Source: OLB6 sp964620125 (GTDB lineage: Bacteria > Bacteroidota > Ignavibacteria > Kapaibacteriales > Kapaibacteriaceae). Taken from it: 64,000 nucleotides of DNA. Made by a program: the position numbers and the translations under genes. Each line of letters opens with the position of its first letter. Positions within the stretch are counted from its first letter, which is position 1. Shown here piece after piece: positions 37,284 through 45,181 of the stretch. Below the pieces are notes generated by a model, which did no database searches, had not been told where the DNA came from, and saw nothing but the letters and a program-made list of their open reading frames with translations. The stretch spans positions 1 through 64,000 of the forward strand of contig CAZUGQ010000015.1 in the NCBI GenBank assembly GCA_964620125.1. The letters run 5' to 3'.

Positions 37284-38047
37284 GGGTAACGCGAAGCATC
37301 GTTCCCAACCTGTTTACGCTGGCAAACCTGTTCTGCGGCTTTACCTCGGTGATTTCGTCGATGGAAGGGCACATTGACCGGGCCGCACTGTTTATTCTGC
37401 TTGCCGGCGTGTTCGACATGCTCGATGGCGTGATTGCACGATTGGTGCGGAGCACCAGTGAGTTTGGCGTGGAGCTGGACTCGTTGTGCGACGCAGTGAG
37501 TTTCGGACTTGCCCCGTCGGTTTTGCTGTGGACGGCTTTCTTTCATCAGTGGCTCAACTGGGGTCTGCTACTTGCCTCCATGCCTGCCTTGTTCGCTGTT
37601 TTGCGGCTGGCACGATTCAATGTGCAGCTTACGTCGATGGAAGACAAGCTATACTTCCGCGGCATGCCGGTACCTGCTGCGGCCTTCACCATCGTGAGTT
37701 ATGTAGTGTATTGGCACCCAACGCACTACTTCGCACCTGAGCATCAGGCGATTGCACTCGTAGCCGTTGTTGTACTCGTGTCGTTAGCCATGGTAAGTAC
37801 GGTGAAGTACGACAATCTTCCTCGACCAACGTTAACCGAGCTGCGCCGCAGGCCGTTGCTTTTTGTGGTATTTTTCGCCGCCATCGTTGCAGCCTTCATC
37901 ACACAAGGAAGAGCCATCTTCCCCGTTATGGCTCTGTACCTCGTGTGGGGAGCACTTCGGCAGGCAGTGAACATCCTTCGCGGATCCGGCCGCGACGATG
38001 CGGATGATACGCTGGAAGAACCCGACCCCGATCCATTCTCGATGTAA
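37280..38047 (+). CDS. pssA: CDP-diacylglycerol-serine O-phosphatidyltransferase
   Basis: A 255-residue membrane enzyme with about seven helices. It has the CDP-alcohol phosphatidyltransferase motif DGVIARLVRSTSEFGVELDSLCD (D-G-x2-A-R-x8-G-x3-D-x3-D). It makes phosphatidylserine, which psd then decarboxylates. It starts with GTG inside the psd stop. The C-terminus is acidic (DDADDTLEEPDPDP). Confidence 0.95.
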   Translation: MRVTRSIVPNLFTLANLFCGFTSVISSMEGHIDRAALFILLAGVFDMLDGVIARLVRSTSEFGVELDSLCDAVSFGLAPSVLLWTAFFHQWLNWGLLLASMPALFAVLRLARFNVQLTSMEDKLYFRGMPVPAAAFTIVSYVVYWHPTHYFAPEHQAIALVAVVVLVSLAMVSTVKYDNLPRPTLTELRRRPLLFVVFFAAIVAAFITQGRAIFPVMALYLVWGALRQAVNILRGSGRDDADDTLEEPDPDPFSM

Positions 38048-38050
38048 GCC

Positions 38051-38326
38051 ATGAAGCACTTCGTTGCACATATCACCGTGACCTTGCGAAAGTCCATACT
38101 GGACGTGCAAGGCAAGGCGGTAGAACAGGCCCTTTTCAGCCTGCACATGCCTTCGTTATCCAACGTGCGCATCGGTAAGTACATCGAAATGGACGTACAT
38201 GCGCCCGACGCCGAAACTGCCCGCGAACAGGTTGAAGATGCCTGCGAGAAGCTGTTGGCCAATCCTGTAATGGAAGACTACACGGTGAGCATCACAGAAC
38301 AACGTCTGGCTGGAGAGCCCGCATGA
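38051..38326 (+). CDS. purS: Phosphoribosylformylglycinamidine synthase subunit PurS
   Basis: A 91-residue protein with the PurS pattern: VTLRKSILDVQGKAVEQAL, VRIGKYIEMDVHA and ANPVMEDYTV. It bridges PurQ and PurL in the fourth step of purine synthesis. It is 3 bases after pssA and overlaps purQ by 4 bases. purL is not in the window. Confidence 0.93.
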   Translation: MKHFVAHITVTLRKSILDVQGKAVEQALFSLHMPSLSNVRIGKYIEMDVHAPDAETAREQVEDACEKLLANPVMEDYTVSITEQRLAGEPA

Positions 38327-39075
38327 GAGTGGGTGTAGTAACCTTTCCGGGTTCCAACTGCGACGCCGATGCACGACATGCCTGCACGCTTGCGCTCAAC
38401 CGGAATGGTATCGGCGGATCAGTAACGTCCCTGTGGCACAAGGACACATCGATACCCGATCAGCTTGACGTTATCATCCTGCCTGGTGGTTTTTCGTATG
38501 GCGACTACCTGCGGACGGGTGCCATTGCTCGATTCTCACCAATCATGGCCGAAGTGGTTCGGTTTGCCAACGCCGGAGGATACGTAATCGGCATATGCAA
38601 CGGATTCCAAATTCTGTGCGAAGTGGGTTTGCTGCCGGGAGCACTTATCCGCAACCTGAACATGCGCTTTGTCTGTGCGGATGTTTACCTCCGAGTAGAA
38701 CGCACAGATACAGCATTCACTAACGTTCTGGCCATGAACAATCATCGTCCGCTGCGTATACCCATAGCTCATGGAGAGGGCAGGTATGTGGCACCGGATG
38801 CTGTACTCAATGAGCTTGAAGGCAACGGCCAGGTGCTGTATCGCTATGTGACTCCCAGCAATCTCATCACCCCCGAAGCAAACCCAAATGGTAGCCAACG
38901 CAACATTGCTGGTATCTTGAATAAACGCGGCAACGTGATGGGTATGATGCCCCATCCCGAGCGAGCCATGGAAGCTGCTCTGGGTTCGGATGACGGCAGC
39001 ACCGTATTCAACAGTCTGGCAATTGCCACCACCCACCACGAAGCCGTTGTTCCCACAGCACAGTACTCGGAGTAA
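38323..39075 (+). CDS. purQ: Phosphoribosylformylglycinamidine synthase glutaminase subunit PurQ
   Basis: A 250-residue class I glutamine amidotransferase that hands ammonia to PurL. It has FPGSNCDADA at the N-terminus, LPGGFSYGDYLR, the nucleophile C92 (IGICNGFQIL), and the His/Glu of MMPHPERAME. The ATG overlaps the purS stop. Confidence 0.95.
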   Translation: MRVGVVTFPGSNCDADARHACTLALNRNGIGGSVTSLWHKDTSIPDQLDVIILPGGFSYGDYLRTGAIARFSPIMAEVVRFANAGGYVIGICNGFQILCEVGLLPGALIRNLNMRFVCADVYLRVERTDTAFTNVLAMNNHRPLRIPIAHGEGRYVAPDAVLNELEGNGQVLYRYVTPSNLITPEANPNGSQRNIAGILNKRGNVMGMMPHPERAMEAALGSDDGSTVFNSLAIATTHHEAVVPTAQYSE

Positions 39076-39077
39076 TC

Positions 39078-39260
39078 ATGCCTTTCAACATCGGACCAAC
39101 CGAGCTCATTCTTATCGTTCTCATTATCGTTCTTCTCTTCGGCGCTCGCCGCATCCCTGAATTGATGAGGGGGTTGGGCTCCGGAATCAAGGAGTTCAAG
39201 AAAGCCGCCAGCGGGCAGGACGAAGAAGAGAAGAAGACCACTACCGACAACGGCAAATAG
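39078..39260 (+). CDS. tatA: Sec-independent translocase protein TatA
   Basis: A 60-residue protein: one membrane helix (PTELILIVLIIVLLFGARRIPELMRGLG), then an amphipathic helix and a charged tail (GQDEEEKKTTTDNGK). It forms the pore of the twin-arginine system that would export the folded amine oxidase at the left of the window. tatC is not present here. The gene is 2 bases after purQ. Confidence 0.92.
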   Translation: MPFNIGPTELILIVLIIVLLFGARRIPELMRGLGSGIKEFKKAASGQDEEEKKTTTDNGK

Positions 39261-39269
39261 CAGATTACC

Positions 39270-39557
39270 ATGTTCGATGTTGGCGGTGGTGAACTGATCC
39301 TCATCCTGCTTGTGGTACTCCTTCTGTTCGGGCCGAAGAGTCTTCCCGACCTGGCACGTTCCGTAGGAAAGGGGCTTCGGCATGTGCGCAAGGCACAGGA
39401 AGACCTTACGCAGCAGATTCGCGACATCAGCGCCGATGTTGAGAAGCCTGCTGCAACGCTGAAGAAGGATGTCGAGCAAGCAATTACTGCCCAGCCGGCT
39501 GATCACGCCACACCGCGCACACCAAAGCCCCCTACCGATTCCATACAGCCTGAATGA
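39270..39557 (+). CDS. TatA/TatB-family translocase protein
   Basis: A 95-residue paralogue of the upstream TatA: GGGELILILLVVLLLFGPKSLPDLARSVGKGLRHVRKAQEDL-type helix and amphipathic segment, with a longer Pro/Thr tail. The longer amphipathic part suggests a TatB-like role, but Bacteroidota-type lineages often have several TatA-like proteins, so A or B is not decided. The stop overlaps the gatA ATG. Confidence 0.85.
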   Translation: MFDVGGGELILILLVVLLLFGPKSLPDLARSVGKGLRHVRKAQEDLTQQIRDISADVEKPAATLKKDVEQAITAQPADHATPRTPKPPTDSIQPE

Positions 39558-40987
39558 TGTACGCTGAAGACCGCTCGGAATTCGAGCGCCAAACGCTAAG
39601 CGTTTCCGAGCGAGTGCAGGCTTGTCTCGCTCGCATCAACGAGCATGCCCACCTGAATGCCTACCTGCACGTATGCGCTGAGTCCGCTCTGCTGCAAGCC
39701 GCTGAAAGCGACGAACGCTTTCGCAACGGAACGGCACGTGTGCTTGAAGGCCTGATTGTTGCAGTGAAGGACAACATCAGTATGAAGGGGGCTCCGCTAA
39801 CGTGCGCCTCCAGAATCCTGGAGGGCTTTCAACCGGTGTATGATGCAACAGTTATCGTACGCCTTCGGGATGCTGGTGCCATTGTGATCGGTAAAACGAA
39901 CATGGATGAGTTTGCCATGGGGTCCAGCAACGAAAACAGCGCCTATGGTGCAGTGCTGCATCCTATTGACGCTACCCGTGTACCCGGCGGATCAAGCGGA
40001 GGTTCGGCAGTGGCTGTTGCAACGGGAACGTGCCATGTAGCACTCGGGAGCGACACCGGCGGTTCTGTGCGCCAGCCTGCAGCTTTTTGTGGTGTGTATG
40101 GTTATAAGCCAACCTATGGTGCCATTAGCCGCTACGGTTTGGTGGCCTTCGCATCGTCGCTTGATCAGATAGGCATTTTCGCAAACACCACGCAGGATAT
40201 TCTTTCCGTACTCGCTGTTATTGGTGGGTACGACCCTCTGGACAGCACGAGCAGCACGAGTTTCTCGGTGGCTGGTGATGATATCAAGGTGAATGGGAGT
40301 CGTGATTCAAACAGCTTCCACCCATTGCGGATAGGACGAATCTCTGGCTCACTACTGGAGGGGTGCAGCCAAGCGATCAGAAGTGCATACGAATCCTTCA
40401 TGCAAACTCTTGAGAAACAAGGAGCGGAGGTATCCAACATCGAGCTACCAGCCTCGGAGATATGGATACCCACCTACTTCATCCTTGCAACGGCAGAGGC
40501 ATCGAGCAATCTGGCGCGGTATGATGGCGTGCGATATGGAATGCGGAGTGCGAATGAGGATTCTGAAACTGACATGATCACGGCAACACGAAGTTCAGGT
40601 TTTGGCACCGAGGTGAAACGCCGAATCATGTTGGGCACGTATGTGCTTTCCAGTGGGTATCACGACGCGTACTACACCAATGCTCAGCGAGCACGCCGCA
40701 TTATCGCCGAAGGTTATGAGCGGATATTCGATCATGTGCATTTGGTATGCCTACCAACCACACCAACCACAGCCTTTGTACGAGGTGAGATCACCGACCC
40801 TGTCCAGATGTGGCTTAGCGACCTGTTCACGGTAAGTGCCAACATCGCCGGAATCCCAGCCATCAGCATTCCGTGGGGAACGGACGAGCAGGGGTTGCCC
40901 ATCGGAGTTCAACTTCAGGGTAGGATGTTTGGCGATCAGGACTTGTTAGTGCATGCAGGCAGTACCATCAAAACGATGGTCGGCTAG
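39554..40987 (+). CDS. gatA: Aspartyl/glutamyl-tRNA amidotransferase subunit A
   Basis: A 477-residue amidase-signature enzyme with the Ser-cisSer-Lys triad in LIVAVKDNIS, PGGSSGGSAVAVA and LGSDTGGSVRQPAAFCG. GatA releases ammonia from glutamine for conversion of Glu-tRNA(Gln) and Asp-tRNA(Asn). gatB and gatC are not in the window. It is the last gene of the operon, followed by a hairpin. Confidence 0.92.
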   Translation: MMYAEDRSEFERQTLSVSERVQACLARINEHAHLNAYLHVCAESALLQAAESDERFRNGTARVLEGLIVAVKDNISMKGAPLTCASRILEGFQPVYDATVIVRLRDAGAIVIGKTNMDEFAMGSSNENSAYGAVLHPIDATRVPGGSSGGSAVAVATGTCHVALGSDTGGSVRQPAAFCGVYGYKPTYGAISRYGLVAFASSLDQIGIFANTTQDILSVLAVIGGYDPLDSTSSTSFSVAGDDIKVNGSRDSNSFHPLRIGRISGSLLEGCSQAIRSAYESFMQTLEKQGAEVSNIELPASEIWIPTYFILATAEASSNLARYDGVRYGMRSANEDSETDMITATRSSGFGTEVKRRIMLGTYVLSSGYHDAYYTNAQRARRIIAEGYERIFDHVHLVCLPTTPTTAFVRGEITDPVQMWLSDLFTVSANIAGIPAISIPWGTDEQGLPIGVQLQGRMFGDQDLLVHAGSTIKTMVG

Positions 40988-41000
40988 AATACACACCTTG

Positions 41001-41024
41001 GCAAACCATGGCATAGCGGTTTGC
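41001..41024. terminator. Hairpin between gatA and osmC
   Basis: Arms GCAAACC and GGTTTGC with a 10-base loop sit in the 64-base gap between convergent genes. The T-run is poor, so this is a modest bidirectional candidate. Confidence 0.4.
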
Positions 41025-41051
41025 TGCAGCGCATGCATCAACGTGGAGTGA

Positions 41052-41453
41052 CTAGCTGAAGTGAATTGGCACTTCAATCCTGTCGCTTATCGACAGCTTT
41101 ACCGGGCATGTGGTAACGGCATTCGTGAGAATCTTCATCTCCTTATCGTCGAAGCTCCGATTCAGGTGTATCTCCACCGTGAGCCGGCCCACACGGCGCA
41201 GCGGATCGGCCACCATCTCCTTGCGGATGGTGAGTGTGGTTCCCGTCACATCCCACCCATGCCTGTTTGCCGCAAGGCCGATGTACATGAGCATGCAGGA
41301 CCCCAGAGAGGCAGCAAGCAGATCCGTTGGCGAGAAGGACTCGCCACGGCCGTGGTTGTCCGTAGGTGCGTCCGACACCAGTGTTGTGCCGGATGGGCCA
41401 TGAACGATGGTACTTCGAAGGTCTCCATCGTACCGTATTGACATTTCGACCAT
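41052..41453 (-). CDS. OsmC/Ohr family protein
   Basis: A 133-residue protein with both conserved cysteines of the family (LAASLGSCMLMYIG and TTCPVKLSISD) and the Arg/Glu-type FSPTDLLAASL. OsmC and Ohr are thiol peroxidases reducing organic hydroperoxides in the cytoplasm. The sequence is nearer the general OsmC/YhfA group than Ohr, so the substrate is uncertain. It is divergent from sucD across 58 bases. Confidence 0.88.
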   Translation of the reverse strand: MVEMSIRYDGDLRSTIVHGPSGTTLVSDAPTDNHGRGESFSPTDLLAASLGSCMLMYIGLAANRHGWDVTGTTLTIRKEMVADPLRRVGRLTVEIHLNRSFDDKEMKILTNAVTTCPVKLSISDRIEVPIHFS

Positions 41454-41511
41454 GATGCTCTCCGTGGTGGTTCCGTAATTTCGTGGTCTTCACCACAAGG
41501 GGCAAGCACGA

Positions 41512-42489
41512 ATGAGCGTTCTGGTCAATAAGAATTCGAGAATTGTCGTCCAGGGCATCACTGGCGGCGAAGGAACCTTCCACACATCTCAGATGCTGGA
41601 GTACGGCACCAACGTGGTTGGTGGTGTTACCCCTGGAAAGGGTGGAACCACATATTCCGGCAAGGGCGAGGACACCTTCATCCGACCTCTTCCAGTATTC
41701 AACACGGTACGGGAAGCTGTGGACGAGACGGGTGCGGATGTATCCATCATTTTCGTTCCTGCCGCGTTTGCAGCCGACGCCATCCTTGAAGCCATTGATT
41801 CCGGCATCAAGGTTATCGTGTGTATTACGGAGGGCATTCCGATTAGGGACATGATACCTGTGAAGGCAGCTCTGCAACGATCCAACTCCGTTCTCATCGG
41901 ACCGAACTGTCCCGGCATCATCACCCCCGGCGAAGCCAAGATTGGCATCATGCCTGGTTACATTTTTTCTCGTGGTCCTGTTGGCTTGGTATCACGTTCG
42001 GGAACCCTTACGTACGAAGCCGTAAAACAACTCACCGACGTAGGCTTGGGACAGAGCACATGTATCGGCATCGGTGGCGACCCCATCATCGGAACACAAT
42101 TCATTGATGCTATTCGGTACTTTAACGAGGATCCCGAAACCGAGGCTATCGTGATGATCGGCGAAATCGGCGGTTCTGCCGAGGAAACGGCAGCAGAGTA
42201 CATTCGCGACAACGTGAAAAAACCCGTCGTAGGCTTCATCGCAGGCCGCACCGCCCCTCCCGGCCGCCGCATGGGCCATGCAGGCGCCATCATTTCCGGC
42301 GGTAAAGGCACCGCATCCGACAAGATTGCCACCATGCAAGCCTGCGGCATTACCGTAGCCGAATCACCAGCCCTCATCGGCCAAACAATGAAGATGGTAC
42401 TCTCCGGCTCGAACGGCACCACACCACCTAAAGCAGCTAAAAAGACAGCTAAAAAGGCAGCATCGAAGAAGACAAGCAAGAAGAAGTGA
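41512..42489 (+). CDS. sucD: Succinyl-CoA ligase alpha subunit with lysine-rich tail
   Basis: A 325-residue subunit carrying the CoA-binding domain (VQGITGGEGTFHTSQMLEYGTNVVGGVTPGKGG) and the phosphohistidine in GHAGAIISGGKGT. It makes succinate and ATP or GTP from succinyl-CoA in the TCA cycle. The usual protein ends near residue 290-300. Here about 20 residues of Ala/Lys repeats follow (AAKKTAKKAASKKTSKKK), like histone H1 tails. sucC is not adjacent. The tandem repeat at 42499 starts 9 bases after the stop. Confidence 0.95.
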   Translation: MSVLVNKNSRIVVQGITGGEGTFHTSQMLEYGTNVVGGVTPGKGGTTYSGKGEDTFIRPLPVFNTVREAVDETGADVSIIFVPAAFAADAILEAIDSGIKVIVCITEGIPIRDMIPVKAALQRSNSVLIGPNCPGIITPGEAKIGIMPGYIFSRGPVGLVSRSGTLTYEAVKQLTDVGLGQSTCIGIGGDPIIGTQFIDAIRYFNEDPETEAIVMIGEIGGSAEETAAEYIRDNVKKPVVGFIAGRTAPPGRRMGHAGAIISGGKGTASDKIATMQACGITVAESPALIGQTMKMVLSGSNGTTPPKAAKKTAKKAASKKTSKKK

Positions 42490-42498
42490 GCAGTGACG

Positions 42499-42602
42499 TA
42501 ACCCCGTAACCCCGTAACCCCGTAACCCCGTCATCCAGTAATCCCGTAATCCCGTACTCCCGTAACCCCGTCATCCCGTCATCCCGTAATCCCGTCATCT
42601 CC
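42499..42602. repeat. Tandem 8-bp repeat, 13 units, G-quadruplex-prone
   Basis: Thirteen head-to-tail octamers fill the sucD-ndk gap. Units 1-4 and 9 are TAACCCCG. Units 6, 7 and 12 are TAATCCCG, 10 and 11 are TCATCCCG, and units 5, 8 and 13 are variants. On the minus strand the first four give four GGGG runs separated by TTAC, an ideal G-quadruplex pattern. The unit is too short and has no spacers, so this is not a CRISPR array. Confidence 0.9.
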
Positions 42603-42619
42603 CAATCTCCTCCCCTCCC

Positions 42620-43039
42620 ATGTCCCTCCAACGCACCCTCTGCATCATCAAGCCCGATGCCGTTCGCAACAACAACGTCGGCAACATCATTGCCATGATC
42701 CAGGAAAACGGCTTCCGTATCCTGGGCATGAAACAAATCACCATTTCTCAGGCCGTTGCTGGTGCTTTTTATGCTGTGCACAAAGAACGCCCCTTCTATG
42801 GCGAGCTCGTCCAATTCATGAGCTCCGGCCCAATCGTTCCTATCGCTCTTGAAAAAGAGAATGCCGTTGCTGACTGGCGCACCCTCATTGGTGCTACCGA
42901 CCCTGCCGAAGCAGCCGAAGGCACCGTACGTAAGCGCTATGCAACAAGCAAGGGAGAAAACGCTGTTCACGGCTCTGATTCGGAAGAAAACGGACGCCTT
43001 GAAGTCTCGTTCTTTTTTGCCGAGAGCGAGCTGGTGTAG
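42620..43039 (+). CDS. ndk: Nucleoside diphosphate kinase
   Basis: A 139-residue enzyme that balances NTP pools by a phosphohistidine intermediate, H117 in the signature NAVHGSDS. It shows LCIIKPDAVRNNNVG at the N-terminus and PFYGELVQFMSSGP. Length is normal. It begins 17 bases after the tandem repeat, so that repeat must lie in or next to its leader. Confidence 0.97.
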   Translation: MSLQRTLCIIKPDAVRNNNVGNIIAMIQENGFRILGMKQITISQAVAGAFYAVHKERPFYGELVQFMSSGPIVPIALEKENAVADWRTLIGATDPAEAAEGTVRKRYATSKGENAVHGSDSEENGRLEVSFFFAESELV

Positions 43040-43082
43040 GGCAACACGACGAAACCACGAACGGCGTCAACTGTTCTAGCAG

Positions 43083-43105
43083 CGAGGGCGGTACTCCCGC
43101 CCTCG
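43083..43105 (+). terminator. Terminator after ndk
   Basis: Arms CGAGGGCGG and CCGCCCTCG with a 5-base loop, 43 bases past the ndk stop. A clear T-run is lacking. Confidence 0.6.
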
Positions 43106-43142
43106 TGCTATTAACGGCCCTTTGGTAAATTCTCACACTCTC

Positions 43143-44117
43143 ATGACCCATCCCTTTTCTGTTCGCTTCGTCATTCCTTGCCTTCTTCTGCTTATTGGCG
43201 GCCCCGTCTTTGCCCAGAAACAGGGTGAACCCGTTCAGGCTGTTAGTAAGGGACGAGACTTCCGCCTGGAGGCGCGGTATACCGCAGGTGTTGCTCAGGC
43301 CTATGAATTCACTGAAACAACCAAGGTGGTGCGAACGCACAGCGACAGTTCCAAGAAGGAGTATGGCCGAACGGTAAAACACTTCATGACGGTGCGCTGT
43401 ATCGAAAGCCTGAATGGACTTACTAAGCTCGTTGTGAATGTGGACTCAATACAGTACCAGTTTACAGCACCTGGCATCAACGTTGAGTATGATTCGCAGG
43501 TTGATATCACACCCAAAAAGTTTGTCGACCTGAATGCCTACATCGGCCCACTGAACCGCACCTACACGCTTAGCATGAACTCGTATGGCGAAGTCACCAG
43601 CCTTGAAGGTGAGCAGATTGAGTTCTGGCGCGATTACATTGCAGAGAACAGTGCTGGCATAGACAGCACCACACTGCTCGTTTGGCAGCAGTGTTTGGCC
43701 GACGAAAACCTGATCTTTGTTGGGGATCAGCAAAAAGGAATCATCCCCGGCCTAAAGGTGTCCGTGGATTCAACATGGCAACACAAGTTGCTCTTACGAA
43801 CAAATGGTGTGTTGTTTGTGGATACGGTTCGCAGCAGATTCGCACAGTACACTGGTGGACTGTATGTCTTAACAACTGCAGACACATTAGCGGCAGCTTC
43901 GCAGCCCCTTCGCACCTTTGGCATCGACATGGTTGCTCACGTACTGGATGGGAAGGCTGCAGTTAATGGTGAGCTTGTATTACGCAACACCGGTGTTATC
44001 GAAGAACTCACTCTGAACGTTAACGCATGGTACACGGCCAAGGCCCTCATGGAAGTCTTCCGAGAAGACGTTTCTTCCACCTATCAGTGGAAACTCACTG
44101 GCCAGTACCAGTGGTAA
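43143..44117 (+). CDS. Exported protein of unknown function
   Basis: A 324-residue protein with a signal peptide (RFVIPCLLLLIGGPVFA, cleaved before QKQGEP). The mature part is beta-rich, with segments such as YEFTETTKVVRTHSDSSKKEYGRTVKHFMTV and LVVNVDSIQYQF. Similar exported proteins in Bacteroidota are classed as DUF6263-like, but I hold that loosely. The next gene seems to be a distant paralogue with the same plan. The ATG at 43143 is used; a TTG seven codons earlier would lack a signal-peptide start. Confidence 0.6.
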   Translation: MTHPFSVRFVIPCLLLLIGGPVFAQKQGEPVQAVSKGRDFRLEARYTAGVAQAYEFTETTKVVRTHSDSSKKEYGRTVKHFMTVRCIESLNGLTKLVVNVDSIQYQFTAPGINVEYDSQVDITPKKFVDLNAYIGPLNRTYTLSMNSYGEVTSLEGEQIEFWRDYIAENSAGIDSTTLLVWQQCLADENLIFVGDQQKGIIPGLKVSVDSTWQHKLLLRTNGVLFVDTVRSRFAQYTGGLYVLTTADTLAAASQPLRTFGIDMVAHVLDGKAAVNGELVLRNTGVIEELTLNVNAWYTAKALMEVFREDVSSTYQWKLTGQYQW

Positions 44118-45178
44118 GGATTGTGCTCTGCATGCTGTGTGCCGGACTGGTGGCATGCAGCACTCAAGACAAAGATGGCGTTCCAGCAGAAGTTGCTGGT
44201 GGTCCAAAGGGGTCGGTATCGGTACTCAGTGCAGCAGACACTGCGTCGGGCGAAGCTATCAGCCTAGAGGACGTGAGGTTGGACACGCTGCGAATACGGC
44301 TGGATCCATCAACCGCGTTTCGGCACAAGGTTTTGATGTACTCTACTACGGACCAGGACACCTTGCATGCAGAGCGAAAGGAATATTATACAATCGCCAC
44401 GTCGGTTCTCAGGCGTGATTCACTCAACCGGTATGCCCTGAAGGTAAGGTTTGAGCACATGAACCTTGCTGCCTCCTTCTCGAACCCCGTTACAAAACAG
44501 ACGCTGATGAAAACGGAGTTCAAGTCTGATGACTCGGCAGCTGGTAAGAAACCCGAGAATCGTCGTTTTCTTACCATTCTCCGCACACCCATCGAAGTCC
44601 ACGTTACCGACAGAGGAGATCTGAAAAAGATTCTTGGAACCGAAGCAATCGCGGCACAGATCATCGCCGATCAACAGGGCGGGGCAATCGTGAGCAGTCC
44701 GGACCCTGCCGTGATGAATCAGATTCGCACGTCCATCGAGGCTTCGATTGTTGCGCCATTCGTATCGGCGATCTTTATTCCTTTTCCAGACTCTGCTGTG
44801 AAGGAAGGGCTTCAGTGGACCAAGACACAACATTCCGATATTCTTCCAACGGTACGAGCAACATCGACGCAAACGCTTAAAGTTGTAGGCATGCGCCTGA
44901 TCAAGGGCCGACGCGTTGCAACCATCGAAGGTGTTACGACTGGTTCTGTAAAGTCAGCCGCCGGAACCAATGAAGTCGAGGCCTTTGGCAGCAAAATCAC
45001 CAACACAAAACTTCAGGGGTCTGCGCGGGCAATTGTTGACCTGGAAAGTGGCATTACGCTGCATCACAGTTACGAGGTGGTAACCACCATGCGCCTCAAT
45101 TTCCAATTGCCGGGAGGCAAGACCAAGCACATGGATCAGAAGATGGTCATGGGTTTTACAGTAGACATGGTGCCGTAA
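44111..45178 (+). CDS. Lipoprotein of unknown function, paralogue of the preceding gene
   Basis: About 355 residues with a lipoprotein signal (RIVLCMLCAGLVAC). The mature protein has the same beta-rich order as its upstream neighbour: FRHKVLMYSTTDQDTLHAERKEYYTI, then YALKVRFEHMNL, then IEVHVTDRGDLKKIL. The start is uncertain because the frame runs back into the upstream gene; the GTG at 44111, overlapping the upstream stop, gives the best signal. No catalytic motif is seen. Confidence 0.6.
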   Translation: MVRIVLCMLCAGLVACSTQDKDGVPAEVAGGPKGSVSVLSAADTASGEAISLEDVRLDTLRIRLDPSTAFRHKVLMYSTTDQDTLHAERKEYYTIATSVLRRDSLNRYALKVRFEHMNLAASFSNPVTKQTLMKTEFKSDDSAAGKKPENRRFLTILRTPIEVHVTDRGDLKKILGTEAIAAQIIADQQGGAIVSSPDPAVMNQIRTSIEASIVAPFVSAIFIPFPDSAVKEGLQWTKTQHSDILPTVRATSTQTLKVVGMRLIKGRRVATIEGVTTGSVKSAAGTNEVEAFGSKITNTKLQGSARAIVDLESGITLHHSYEVVTTMRLNFQLPGGKTKHMDQKMVMGFTVDMVP

Positions 45179-45181
45179 ACA

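Noticed and set aside
42499..42602. CRISPR array
   Set aside because: The unit is only 8 bp with no spacers, and no cas gene is near.
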